This document shows, one piece after another, positions 27,486 through 36,480 of a stretch of 64,000 nucleotides of DNA. Location: positions 1,912,974 to 1,976,973 of the forward strand of contig NZ_DF968181.1 of NCBI RefSeq assembly GCF_001192795.1. Reading direction: 5' to 3'. The DNA is from Flexilinea flocculi (GTDB lineage: Bacteria; Chloroflexota; Anaerolineae; Anaerolineales; Anaerolineaceae). A program made the translations under genes and the position numbers. Position 1 is the first letter of the stretch. The number at the start of each line of letters is the position of its first letter. The notes below the pieces were generated by a model. The model saw only the letters and a list, made by a program, of their open reading frames with translations, was not told where the DNA came from and searched no databases.

Positions 27486-28310
27486 ATGAAAAAAATAGCT
27501 TACATTTTTTTTGTATTCATTCTGACCGGTTGTTCGGCAGCAAGACCTTCTACAGAAGACATGGTAGCGAATGCAGTTATGCAGACATTGAGCGCTATTC
27601 CTTCTACTGCAACATTGACACAACAAATTAAAGGGATTCCTTCTGAAGCCGTCACGCTTCCTTCACCAACGCAAATGCCTTCGATCCAAATCGCTAATTT
27701 GCAAAATCCGCCAGAAATAAAAATAATTACACCAACACAAATTTCTTTTAAATCTGTTGTTCAAGATCAATTTACAAAAGATGCGGCTGGATTTGGGATC
27801 GCCGAAAATTTCGATGATGAAACGATCCGGATGGAAATTATTGGTGGAAATTTAAATATCAATCCCAAAATGAAAAATGGGTGGAGAAATTGGAGACTCA
27901 GACCTCCGGAAATCAGCGACGGCTTTGTTGAAATAAAGTTCAAGTTCAATTCCTGTTTTAACGCTGATCAGTTTGGAATTGTCGTTCGGGCGCCAGACTA
28001 TGCTACAGGAAACGGATATTACGGATCGATTTCTTGTGATGGCAAGGTTCAGATCCAGCGTAACGCATCAACCCTGGCTTCTGGTTTCGTAGATAGGAAC
28101 CTATTGAAAATCAATGATTTCAATTTATTAAAACTGATATTTATCGGGAATCAACTGGAAATGTACCTGAATGGAGAAAAAGCCGCAGAAGCAAAAGACG
28201 ATATATTGAAAAAAGGGTATTGTGGTTTTTTCACTGCACCAGCGGCTCAAAATTCAATGTCCGTCTCAATCGATGATTTTTCCATTTATTCAACAGATAG
28301 ACTGAATTAA
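27486..28310 (+). CDS. Lipoprotein with C-terminal LamG/concanavalin-like domain
   Basis: The start ATG 27486 gives a lipoprotein signal peptide KKIAYIFFVFILTGCSAA with lipobox LTGC (Cys16). The longer frame from 27348 overlaps the upstream gene and is rejected. A Ser/Thr/Pro-rich linker (about 20-90) leads to a jelly-roll-like domain (about 95-270; DGFVEIKFKFNS, FGIVVRAPDY, NGYYGSISCDG, LKLIFIGNQLEMYLNGE). This resembles the glucanase/LamG domains common on Chloroflexota surface proteins. A role in binding carbohydrates or surfaces is inferred. Confidence 0.75.
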   Translation: MKKIAYIFFVFILTGCSAARPSTEDMVANAVMQTLSAIPSTATLTQQIKGIPSEAVTLPSPTQMPSIQIANLQNPPEIKIITPTQISFKSVVQDQFTKDAAGFGIAENFDDETIRMEIIGGNLNINPKMKNGWRNWRLRPPEISDGFVEIKFKFNSCFNADQFGIVVRAPDYATGNGYYGSISCDGKVQIQRNASTLASGFVDRNLLKINDFNLLKLIFIGNQLEMYLNGEKAAEAKDDILKKGYCGFFTAPAAQNSMSVSIDDFSIYSTDRLN

Positions 28311-28375
28311 AAACCCTCTGCTACAAAGGATTGGAATTTTCAGGTACATCCTTCAGTGATTTTTCAAATTATTTT

Positions 28376-29029
28376 TTACAAATAATCTTTCAAATTATGC
28401 TCGACCGCATAAGCAGCCGCTTCAGCCCGATTGCTAGTTCCTAATTTCGAGAGTATACTGCTGACGTAATTGCGCACAGTCCCCTCGCCTAAGAACAGTG
28501 ATTTCGCAATCTCACGGTTTGTCTTTCCTTCAGAAACTAAAATGAGGACATGTTTTTCCTGTTGGCTCAGGATTGCAAATGCTGACGCTTCTTCTTCTTT
28601 CACAGCACGGCGAACTTCCTGAAAAACGCGCTGTGTAACCAAAGGATCCAATAAAGCATCCCCTCGGCTGACTTGTTCCAGAGAACGGATCAAATCCTCG
28701 CTGCTGATTTGTTTCAATAAATATCCTGAGGCACCAGCACGGATTGCAGAAAAAAGCATTTCATCTTCCGCATAAGATGTTAGCATAACTACACGAATAT
28801 CGGGGTACATTTGAACAATTTCTTCACAAGCATCAATTCCTGATACTCCTGGAAGACGAATATCCATCAATACAATGTCAGGTCTGATTTTCCCCGTCAA
28901 TTCGATTGCTTCTTTTGCGTTACTGGCTTCTCCAACGACTTCGAATTGTGAACTCTGATCTAATAGTGCCTTAATACCAAGTCTCACAACTTCATGATCG
29001 TCAACAAGTACTATGCGCATTTTCGCCAT
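28376..29029 (-). CDS. NarL/FixJ-family response regulator
   Basis: A 217-residue response regulator. The receiver domain (about 1-120) has the acidic pair VDDHE, phospho-acceptor Asp in VLMDIRLPG, MLTSYA and the Lys of YLLKQIS. The LuxR-type helix-turn-helix (about 150-215) has LVSEGKTNREIAKSLFLGEGTVRNYVSSIL. The pattern is closest to DevR/DosR-like regulators. AGGAG lies 10 nt before ATG 29029. No cognate kinase is adjacent, so it is an orphan here. A core-less repeat lies just upstream. Confidence 0.92.
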   Translation of the reverse strand: MAKMRIVLVDDHEVVRLGIKALLDQSSQFEVVGEASNAKEAIELTGKIRPDIVLMDIRLPGVSGIDACEEIVQMYPDIRVVMLTSYAEDEMLFSAIRAGASGYLLKQISSEDLIRSLEQVSRGDALLDPLVTQRVFQEVRRAVKEEEASAFAILSQQEKHVLILVSEGKTNREIAKSLFLGEGTVRNYVSSILSKLGTSNRAEAAAYAVEHNLKDYL

Positions 29030-29070
29030 TGTGCTGGAACTCCTGACTTTTATTCAAATGATAAAATTTT

Positions 29071-29124
29071 CAGCTATTCTTAATATAAAAAAGAATTCTT
29101 TGATTTTCGTATCTCAAATTACTG
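29071..29124. repeat. Core-less palindromic element (54 bp)
   Basis: Begins CAGCTATTCTTAATAT and ends CGTATCTCAAATTACTG, so both terminal repeats of the 122-bp family are present. The hairpin core is missing. It lies upstream of the response regulator gene. Confidence 0.6.
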
Positions 29125-29250
29125 ATAATATTTGTAAATGTCAAATGCAACATCCAAGTGAAGTATAATGTCATATCAGAACCATGTCAAAATAATAATT
29201 TCCACCTGACAAGTTACATTGTACACCAAAAAATAAAGCAAGGCAAACAA

Positions 29251-30474
29251 ATGAAAATTGGAATTTTTGGGGCAGGGCCTGCCGGAATTTTTGCAGCGCT
29301 TAATGTCCGTAATGTAATAATGAATGATATTTATCTATTTGATGCCAATCCCCGCATCGGCAAAAAATTCTCCGTCACGGGAAGCGGGCGCTGTAATATC
29401 ACGAATTTAAATATCCAATCTGACGCATATTTCAGTTTCCAGCCTGCCAACCTGAAAAAAATATTTGACCGTTATTCCCCGATCCATGTGCGAAATATTT
29501 TGGATGAGTTAGGCATACCCACCGTTACGACAGACGATGGCTGGGTTTATCCCCAATCCTATTCAGCCAATAACGTTGTACAAATTTTAAGAGACCATTT
29601 GGATTCTCGGGGGATTCATATCATCGAAGACACGAAAGTAATTTCGGTCGAAAATCGAAATAATGAGTTCATACTCACCGTTGATAACCAACAGAAAAAA
29701 TTTCATTTTGATCGTCTGGTTGCTGCGACTGGCGGGAAAGCATTCCCGCAATTACGTGCTGATACTTCCATTCTGAAGGATTTCGAAAAAATGGGAATCC
29801 AAACTGTCCCATTTCGCCCTGCACTTGTTCCTGTGGAACTATCAGAAAAGACCTTTCAACCGATCGCTGGAATTCGCATGGATGCAGAAATTCAACTTTT
29901 TAAAAATAACTTGCTGATTAGGAAAAATATTGGAAATATCATCTTTACTGATTTCGGATTAAATGGACCCGGTATCATGAATCTAAGCCATTTAATCGAT
30001 CCAAATAACGAGAAGATTTTTTCAGTCATCATCAATTTTCTTCCGGAAAGCAACCGAAAACAAATCGAGAATTTTTTTGAAAAAACAAGAAAAACGCCCT
30101 TCCATTATCGAAGCATTTTCCTATCACTCCTTCCAGAAAAAGTGGTAGATTTTTTCTTTAATCGATGGAAATTACCAGAAAACACGATTTGCAGTGATAT
30201 TCCAATAAAAAATATGCATGCTCATCTCAAAGATATGCAGAGTATTCGAGTTGGAATTCATACTGTTAAAGGGTATAAATTTGCCCAGGCATCAGCAGGC
30301 GGGATTCTTCTTTCAGAGATCGATTTGGACACAATGCAGTCAAAAAAAATTCCAGGGCTCTTTTTTGCAGGTGAAATCTTAGATGTAACGGGACCTTGCG
30401 GCGGTTACAACCTACATTGGGCGATAACTTCCGGGATCATCGCTGGAGAATCAATAAATGCTCAAGCGGATTAA
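29251..30474 (+). CDS. HI0933/YhiN-family flavoprotein (BaiN-like NAD(P)/FAD oxidoreductase)
   Basis: 407 residues from ATG 29251; upstream codons of the open frame lack family features. The N-terminal FAD motif GIFGAGPAGIFAALNVRN is followed by GKKFSVTGSGRCNITN, diagnostic of the HI0933 family. GYKFAQASAGGILL and GLFFAGEILDVTGPCGGYNLHWA close the FAD site. Family members are flavin-dependent with mostly unknown physiological substrates; BaiN acts on bile acid intermediates. It stands alone and is convergent with typA across a bidirectional terminator. Confidence 0.9.
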   Translation: MKIGIFGAGPAGIFAALNVRNVIMNDIYLFDANPRIGKKFSVTGSGRCNITNLNIQSDAYFSFQPANLKKIFDRYSPIHVRNILDELGIPTVTTDDGWVYPQSYSANNVVQILRDHLDSRGIHIIEDTKVISVENRNNEFILTVDNQQKKFHFDRLVAATGGKAFPQLRADTSILKDFEKMGIQTVPFRPALVPVELSEKTFQPIAGIRMDAEIQLFKNNLLIRKNIGNIIFTDFGLNGPGIMNLSHLIDPNNEKIFSVIINFLPESNRKQIENFFEKTRKTPFHYRSIFLSLLPEKVVDFFFNRWKLPENTICSDIPIKNMHAHLKDMQSIRVGIHTVKGYKFAQASAGGILLSEIDLDTMQSKKIPGLFFAGEILDVTGPCGGYNLHWAITSGIIAGESINAQAD

Positions 30475-30595
30475 ACAGTAATTCTTAACATCGACAGACA
30501 ATTCGAACCTATCGCAACAAATTCATCCTATTTTATAAATCAGAGAAGAATTATCGATTTCTTCCAAAAAAAGAAAAAACTACCGAATTATAAAA

Positions 30596-30630
30596 AAAAC
30601 TCACAAAATATTTTGTGAGTTTTCCTTTTT
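30596..30630. terminator. Bidirectional terminator between flavoprotein gene and typA
   Basis: AAAACTCACAAAA (30596-30608) pairs perfectly with 30611-30623. T-runs follow on both strands (TTCCTTTTTTTT on plus, TTTTTTTA on minus). It lies directly downstream of the typA stop. Confidence 0.85.
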
Positions 30631-30631
30631 T

Positions 30632-32479
30632 TTATCCAATTTTATCGCGGTGGGTTTGTTTTCCACGTTCTTCGGTATTCAGAATGCGTTTCCGAATTCT
30701 AAAACTCAATGGTGTTACTTCCAGCAATTCATCATCAGCAAGGTACTCAATAGCCTCATCCAGACTCATCTGACGTATCCCGTTCAAACGAATCTCAATA
30801 TCCTTATTGGATTGCCGCATATTGGTCAAATGCTTCTTCTTGCAGACGTTGACTGAAAGATCGGACATCCGCATGGATTCACCAATTACCATTCCCTCAT
30901 AAACATCTACGCCTGCATCAACAAAAAGAACACCGCGTTCCTCAGCATTTTTTAGCCCATAAGTGGTCGTTTGCCCATCTTCCCATGCAACAATGGAATT
31001 TGTATTACGGTTGGTTAATGCCCCGGCATAAGGGGCATATTCAAGAAAAGATGTATTAATGATTCCCATACCGTGCGTTGCAGTCAGGAACTGGTAACGG
31101 AAACCGAGTAAACCTCGCGTAGGGATAACATAAGCAAGATGAACAGACCCATCCGGATTATCATACATATCCTGCAAACGCCCTTTCCTCATTCCCATCA
31201 TTTCTACAACCGTTCCAACAGTATCCGGACTTGTATCGATATGAGCTTCTTCAAAAGGTTCCAGCATCTCGCCATTGACTCCGGACATCATAATAACTTC
31301 AGGGCGGGAGATTTGAAATTCATAGCCTTCTCTACGCATAGTTTCGATCAGGATCGCCAAGTGAAGTTCCCCGCGTCCTGAAACAATGAAACTATCTGCG
31401 CTATCAGTATCAGCAACCCGCAATGCCACATTATTGCGCAATTCAGCGTATAATCGTTCACGAAGTTTCCGGGAGGTACCCCATTTTCCTTCTCGACCGG
31501 CAAATGGAGATGTGTTGACACCAAAGGTCATTTTCACTGTTGGTTCTTCGACATAAATTGCCGGTAAAGCCTCTGGATGCTCTGGATCGGTTAATGTTTC
31601 TCCAATCGAAACACCTTCCAATCCGGCTATCGATATGATTTCTCCTGCAGCAGCAGAATTCGTTTCAACCTTTTCCAGTCCGCTATAAGTATATAAATAG
31701 CGAGCTTTCTCCGGTACGATCGATCCATCCAGCTTAATTCTGGCTAAGTTCATGCCTGCAGTGATGGTTCCGCGATGAATTCTACCGATTGCATTTAAAC
31801 CCCGATAATCGTCATAGGAAATATTTGTTACCACGATTTGAAATGGCGCATCCGGTTCAACAATAGGCGGGTTGATTTTTCTTAAGATCGTTTCAAACAA
31901 AGGCTGCAGGCTTGGCGATAATTCTTCTGTATAACCCGCACGTCCTTGAATTCCATTTGCATAAACGACCGGGAAATCAGTCTGTTCATCATTTGCTCCA
32001 AGTTCAACGAACAAATCAAATGTTTTATTTAATGTCCGATCCGGATCCGCATCTTTCCGATCCATCTTATTGATCACAACAATGACTTTGTGGCCCATTG
32101 ACAGCGCTTTTTTTAATACAAAACGTGTCTGAGCCATTGGACCTTCTGCAGCATCCACCAATAGCAAAGCCCCATCCACCATATTCATGACACGCTCTAC
32201 TTCGCCGCCAAAATCGGCATGCCCTGGAGTGTCAACGATATTGATTTTTACCAATTCACCAGTTTCGTTATCGGGAATGGCAATCGCTGTATTTTTCGAC
32301 AAAATCGTAATACCGCGTTCTCGTTCAAGATCATTTGAATCCATAATGCGCTCTTCAACCTGTTGGTTTTCACGAAATACTTTGGCTTGTTTCAGCATCG
32401 CGTCCACAAGCGTGGTTTTTCCGTGATCAACATGGGCAATGATCGCAATATTACGAATATCTTTTCTTTCAATAGTCAT
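30632..32479 (-). CDS. typA: TypA/BipA ribosome-associated GTPase
   Basis: Translational GTPase involved in ribosome assembly and stress responses. It has 615 residues. G1 is AHVDHGKTTLVDAML, then RGITILSKNTAI (G2), DTPGHADFGGEVERVM (G3) and NKMDRKDADP (G4). The C-terminal BipA-specific part contains RGLLGFRYQFLTATHGMG. The order and length are those of standard TypA. It is monocistronic, with a repeat element on its 5' side and a terminator at its 3' end. Confidence 0.97.
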   Translation of the reverse strand: MTIERKDIRNIAIIAHVDHGKTTLVDAMLKQAKVFRENQQVEERIMDSNDLERERGITILSKNTAIAIPDNETGELVKINIVDTPGHADFGGEVERVMNMVDGALLLVDAAEGPMAQTRFVLKKALSMGHKVIVVINKMDRKDADPDRTLNKTFDLFVELGANDEQTDFPVVYANGIQGRAGYTEELSPSLQPLFETILRKINPPIVEPDAPFQIVVTNISYDDYRGLNAIGRIHRGTITAGMNLARIKLDGSIVPEKARYLYTYSGLEKVETNSAAAGEIISIAGLEGVSIGETLTDPEHPEALPAIYVEEPTVKMTFGVNTSPFAGREGKWGTSRKLRERLYAELRNNVALRVADTDSADSFIVSGRGELHLAILIETMRREGYEFQISRPEVIMMSGVNGEMLEPFEEAHIDTSPDTVGTVVEMMGMRKGRLQDMYDNPDGSVHLAYVIPTRGLLGFRYQFLTATHGMGIINTSFLEYAPYAGALTNRNTNSIVAWEDGQTTTYGLKNAEERGVLFVDAGVDVYEGMVIGESMRMSDLSVNVCKKKHLTNMRQSNKDIEIRLNGIRQMSLDEAIEYLADDELLEVTPLSFRIRKRILNTEERGKQTHRDKIG

Positions 32480-32504
32480 ATATCAGTCCGTTTCCATCTT
32501 ATAC

Positions 32505-32626
32505 CAGTAATTTAAAATTGGGAAAAGTCTTTATAAAAAGAGAAAACGATTGTCGTAGTATCGCTTTTGCATGCTGTGCAAAACGACACAACAACTGAGA
32601 ATTCTTTTCCATATTTCAAATCGTTA
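32505..32626. repeat. Palindromic intergenic element, copy 11 (122 bp)
   Basis: Left end CAGTAATTTAAAATTGGG, right end ATTTCAAATCGTTA. The core TTGTCGTAGTATCGCTTTTGCA pairs imperfectly with TGTGCAAAACGACACAACAA. It lies between the 5' end of typA and the 3' end of the queuosine transporter gene. Confidence 0.8.
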
Positions 32627-32629
32627 ATT

Positions 32630-33283
32630 TTATACCGTACCATTTGAGTCTTTGACAAGATATATCATGGGAATACTCAAAATTGTAACCAGCATCTTTA
32701 AAATGACATTTCCTAAAAATATCTGCCAGACAGCATCGATTGGCATTGTTCCGAAAAATGCAATAAAAACAAATAATAACGAGTCAAGGGGAACACTGAA
32801 TCCATTAGAGACGACGACTCTTGCCCATTGATGCCGCTTTGTAACTTTTTCAACCCACCAGCTATAAACTTCCGTATCAAGCAGTTCTGAAAAAACTTCA
32901 GCCACAATCGATGCGATCGTAATCCGCCATACCGGAGTTAATACTCGAATCCAAAGATCGCTCCCTCCCGCATTTTGGTCATACGGAAGCAAAGAAATAA
33001 AATAAAAGCATAATGCCATAAATAAATTGATCACTGCAGCGCAAATGATCAAGAGACGGGCATTCTCTTTTCCCATTTTCTTTTGAACCACATCCCGAAG
33101 CGTAAAAGAAAATGGATAGATAAATGTCCCAGCATCCAGAGCTGTACCAAATATCGAAACAATCTGCAGGCTGCTGATATCAGAGATCATCTGAACACCA
33201 ATATAAGCAGAGATAATAATCACTGCACTAATTGCAGCTCTTTTTTCCAACACAGTCGCGTTAAGGGTTTGAATATTTTTCAT
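32630..33283 (-). CDS. yhhQ: Queuosine-precursor transporter, YhhQ/VUT family
   Basis: Integral membrane protein of COG1738, known to import precursors such as preQ0/preQ1 for queuosine tRNA modification. The 217 residues form about six TM segments with the family motifs GTFIYPFSFTLRDVVQKKMGK, IASIVAEVFSELLDTEVYSWW and VVSNGFSVPLDSLLFVFIAF. A GTG two codons earlier (33289) is an alternative start. No preQ1 riboswitch is recognisable upstream. Confidence 0.9.
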   Translation of the reverse strand: MKNIQTLNATVLEKRAAISAVIIISAYIGVQMISDISSLQIVSIFGTALDAGTFIYPFSFTLRDVVQKKMGKENARLLIICAAVINLFMALCFYFISLLPYDQNAGGSDLWIRVLTPVWRITIASIVAEVFSELLDTEVYSWWVEKVTKRHQWARVVVSNGFSVPLDSLLFVFIAFFGTMPIDAVWQIFLGNVILKMLVTILSIPMIYLVKDSNGTV

Positions 33284-33608
33284 AAACACGCTGGATTATA
33301 CGCAATTTCGAGAAGAATTCGAACAGAAAGTCCTAAAGACATGATAACCCGCCATAGAAATCTATACATGCAGCGACAATTTATATCTAAGAAAAGAATA
33401 TTAAGAAAATTACTCTCGACTTATTTCCTTTAATTGAATCGATTTTATTGTTTATCCTATGAAATTCAGGAAAGAAAAATAGGACAATTCTTTTATGACA
33501 AGAGACAAACAGTGTATTTAACAAGTTTTTTATCTTGCATATTTTTTGTATTTGTATTATTATTTGATTACAGATATATTATCTAATGATGATTTAAGGA
33601 ACCATGCA
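33284..33608. other. Gap without gene
   Basis: The 325-bp AT-rich gap between the divergent yhhQ and sugar-transferase genes should hold both promoters. A TATAAT-like box on the minus strand at 33295-33300 lies unusually close to the yhhQ start, but I could not match a good -35. No repeat copy and no riboswitch are seen. Confidence 0.5.
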
Positions 33609-34316
33609 GTGAATCAATCAACATTTCTACACCGAGCTAAAAATCCGGCACAACGATCAGAGAAGTGCAACGAATCAGAAAAGATTCTAAGAGATCAAGG
33701 GATTACAAAATTTTGTGATTACTTGTTCTGGAAAAAGTGGATCGATAGAATCCTGGCATTCTTATTATTAATCCTCCTTTCTCCGGTCTTTTTAATCATA
33801 GCCATAAGCGTTCTTATTTCAGTTGGGAGGCCGATTATTTTCCATCAAGAACGAATCGGATTTCAGGGAAAAGTTTTCACAATTTATAAATTTAATAAAA
33901 TGAAATCAAATTTTAATGAGAATAAACCATCGCTCTCTGAAGAACAAAGAATGACGAAGTTAGGAAAATTTCTGCGCAACTCATCTTTAGATGAACTGCC
34001 GCAGCTTTGGAACATTTTTCGAGGAGAAATGTCCTTCGTTGGACCAAGGCCAATTCTTTCCAGCGATATTATTTTTTTAAATGAAGAACAAAAGAAAAGA
34101 CATACTGTGCGTCCGGGATTGACAGGGTTAGCACAAATCAATGGCAGAAACAGTTTACTATGGGAAGACAAGTTCAATTTCGATCTGGATTACATTCATA
34201 GGCTTTCCCTGGGCATCGATCTGATAATCTGCCTAAAAACGATTTTGTGCGTCATTCAGCATAAGAATGTCAACAATGATATCAATCGAATCCATCTGAT
34301 TAATCTCGCCGAATAA
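33609..34316 (+). CDS. Exopolysaccharide initiating sugar transferase (WcaJ/RfbP-type phosphoglycosyltransferase)
   Basis: Transfers a sugar-1-phosphate to undecaprenyl phosphate at the membrane. Start GTG 33609 is chosen because AAGGA lies 8 nt upstream; a TTG at 33546 in the same frame has no such site. One TM or re-entrant helix (about 48-70) precedes the catalytic part: GRPIIFHQERIGFQGKVF, LRNSSLDELPQLWNIFRGEMS (catalytic Asp-Glu) and VGPRP, then RPGLTGLAQINGR. The 235 residues correspond to the short, monotopic form. The next gene is a GT2. Confidence 0.9.
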   Translation: MNQSTFLHRAKNPAQRSEKCNESEKILRDQGITKFCDYLFWKKWIDRILAFLLLILLSPVFLIIAISVLISVGRPIIFHQERIGFQGKVFTIYKFNKMKSNFNENKPSLSEEQRMTKLGKFLRNSSLDELPQLWNIFRGEMSFVGPRPILSSDIIFLNEEQKKRHTVRPGLTGLAQINGRNSLLWEDKFNFDLDYIHRLSLGIDLIICLKTILCVIQHKNVNNDINRIHLINLAE

Positions 34317-34327
34317 TTATTAAAAAA

Positions 34328-35341
34328 ATGGAAAAATACAGCCCGAGTGTTTCAGTCATCATCCCGGTCTACAATGAAGAAAGATACATTCGCAGATTTC
34401 TGACCTCTGTGATCAATCAGTCATTCTCAAAAGAAAAGATGGAGATCTTCATTATCGATGGATGCTCCACTGATAATACAATGAATATTGTCCGTGAATT
34501 CGATCTGCAATATCCAAATTTATTTGTTTGTTTAAAAAACGAATACCACACCGTCCCATTTGCATTAAATATGGGGATTTCACATGCAAAAGGAAAGTAT
34601 ATTATTCGTATGGATGCTCACGCTGAATTTCCCCCTGAATATATTCAACGGTGCGTTGATTATTTATCGACAAAACACTATGACAATGTAGGCGGACATT
34701 TAGTGACGGTCGGAGAAGGCTTTATAGGGGAAACAATCGCAATGTTGTTTTCCTCCAAATTCGGGGTCGGTTCTTGTCAATTCAGAACTGGTAATCAAAA
34801 TGGTTTTGTCGAAACAGTTCCTTATGGAGCATTTCCTAAAGAGCTATTTAATCGAATTGGGAAATTCAATACGCATCTGACCAGAACTCAAGATTTGGAA
34901 ATGAATTTACGGATCAAAAAAAATGGCGGCAAAGTTTTTCTTGCAAAGGATATTTACAGTAAATACTATTGCAGATCATCTCTCAAGAAAATGATCAAAT
35001 ATGCCTTAACAAATGGATACTGGTCGATTAAGAAAAATCACGTATGTGCTGGGTTGATTACAATCCGTCATCTTGTCCCGCTTATATTTCTTAGTTCGAT
35101 TATCATCTTTTCCATTCTTTTTTCCATTCACCCATTTTTTCAATGGATGCTTATTCTGGAACTATCAGTCTATTTTCTTCTGGATTTATATTTCACCTAT
35201 CAAAAAACATTTCATTCAATCAGGCAGTTTCCTTTGTTGTTTTTACTTTTTCCGATTTTCCATCTGTCCTATGGTTGTGGAGCACTGACTGGATTGCTGT
35301 GTATTCCTTTTCAAAAATCGACAATTCATCATGTGAACTGA
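34328..35341 (+). CDS. Family 2 glycosyltransferase, ExoA-like
   Basis: 337 residues. The N-terminal GT-A domain has VSVIIPVYNEERYIRRFL, IDGCSTDNT and IIRMDAHAEFPPEYI (DxD-like), with TRTQDLEMNLRIKKNGGKV as the acceptor region. Three C-terminal TM segments follow (about 240-325). The pattern matches succinoglycan-type ExoA enzymes. It lies 11 bp after the initiating sugar transferase, so the two form a minimal extracellular polysaccharide pair. Confidence 0.88.
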   Translation: MEKYSPSVSVIIPVYNEERYIRRFLTSVINQSFSKEKMEIFIIDGCSTDNTMNIVREFDLQYPNLFVCLKNEYHTVPFALNMGISHAKGKYIIRMDAHAEFPPEYIQRCVDYLSTKHYDNVGGHLVTVGEGFIGETIAMLFSSKFGVGSCQFRTGNQNGFVETVPYGAFPKELFNRIGKFNTHLTRTQDLEMNLRIKKNGGKVFLAKDIYSKYYCRSSLKKMIKYALTNGYWSIKKNHVCAGLITIRHLVPLIFLSSIIIFSILFSIHPFFQWMLILELSVYFLLDLYFTYQKTFHSIRQFPLLFLLFPIFHLSYGCGALTGLLCIPFQKSTIHHVN

Positions 35342-35446
35342 TATCAATTATTTGAAATACGAAAATATTGCCAATTCAATCAGTAAAGAATCGTTGTGAT
35401 CCAACAATTCGAAATAGATGGAAAGAAGTAATCGATATGTATGTAT

Positions 35447-36460
35447 TTATTCAAATATCCGGTTTTCAAGAATAACTTGATTCACCATTTGCAAATTTTC
35501 AATCGGAGTTTTTCCAGGCACTTCACATCCTGCTGCAATAAACGTATTTGCTCTGGATTTTCGGATACATGCAGCCACTGCATCATGTACTTGTTGTGTC
35601 GAGCCATGCAATAAAACAGATACGGGATCAAAATTACCGCAAATCGAGGCTTCATTGCCACATATACGGACAGCATCATCAAAATCGACCATCCAATCGA
35701 TATCGATCATATCAGCGCCAGTAGCCAACATTCCTTCCAGCAAATGGTTGGTATTTCCGCAGATATGCAGCTTTGCCTTCGCTCCTCTGGCATGAATCGC
35801 ATCGATAATTCTTTTTTCGTATGGGAAAACCCATTTTTGATACATTCGTTTACTGATCAGTGAAGCTGCTGCATCGCCGATACCAATAAAATCCACCCCG
35901 GCATCGATCTGTGCCTGAGCAAAGAGAATGGCCTGTTCCGTACAAAAATCCAGTAATGCGCTTGAAAATTCAGGTTCATCGACAATTGAAATCATCATGT
36001 TTGCCACGGTGTGCAAATCACAGGCTTCTGCGAAAGCGCCCTCTACCCATCCAAGAACCGGATATTCTTTTCCGACTTTTTCACGAAACAGTGACACAGC
36101 ATTCACTCGATCAGTCATCCGGCGACCATTTTCCGGTTTAATGATGCACAATTTATCAAAGTTATTTAAGCCTTCAATAAAGGCTTTCTGCAAATACGGA
36201 ACATCATCAAAGGGAAAGACCACCTCAGCGCCAAGATCTGTTGCTTCGCGAACAGGATCAGAAATAGCAGATAATAGATCAATTCCAAAAGTATCGCAGC
36301 AACGAAGATTTCCTTCCACCAGCAGCCGGTAATCCTGCACATATCGATCATAGGTCACATCAATAAATTTTGCAGCAAATGTCATCAGGATGCACAAATT
36401 CGGAATACGGTCAACCGAAAGTCCACCAATACGATTCATGACGCGTTCATATGAATTCAT
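35447..36460 (-). CDS. Uroporphyrinogen decarboxylase-family methyltransferase (MtaA/CmuC-like)
   Basis: A 337-residue TIM-barrel protein of the UroD superfamily. The zinc-type ligands KLHICGNTNH (His-x-Cys) and the C-terminal AAGCEVPGKTPIENLQMV are typical of corrinoid:thiol methyltransferase-like members rather than of true heme-pathway HemE. No corrinoid protein or other methyltransferase is adjacent. It follows the SorC regulator by 20 bp in the same direction. The substrate is unknown. Confidence 0.82.
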   Translation of the reverse strand: MNSYERVMNRIGGLSVDRIPNLCILMTFAAKFIDVTYDRYVQDYRLLVEGNLRCCDTFGIDLLSAISDPVREATDLGAEVVFPFDDVPYLQKAFIEGLNNFDKLCIIKPENGRRMTDRVNAVSLFREKVGKEYPVLGWVEGAFAEACDLHTVANMMISIVDEPEFSSALLDFCTEQAILFAQAQIDAGVDFIGIGDAAASLISKRMYQKWVFPYEKRIIDAIHARGAKAKLHICGNTNHLLEGMLATGADMIDIDWMVDFDDAVRICGNEASICGNFDPVSVLLHGSTQQVHDAVAACIRKSRANTFIAAGCEVPGKTPIENLQMVNQVILENRIFE

Positions 36461-36480
36461 TCGTGTTCACCTTTACTGCT

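Noticed and set aside
33083-33433. 116-codon plus-strand frame antisense to yhhQ
   Set aside because: Overlaps a clear membrane-protein gene and has no family resemblance or ribosome-binding site.
33284-33608. preQ1 riboswitch before the queuosine-precursor transporter
   Set aside because: No preQ1 pseudoknot-type sequence seen on the minus strand.
35342-35446. Possible further repeat copy between GT2 and UroD-like genes
   Set aside because: Contains CAATTATTTGAAATACG and CAACAATTCGAAATAG fragments but no paired ends or hairpin core.
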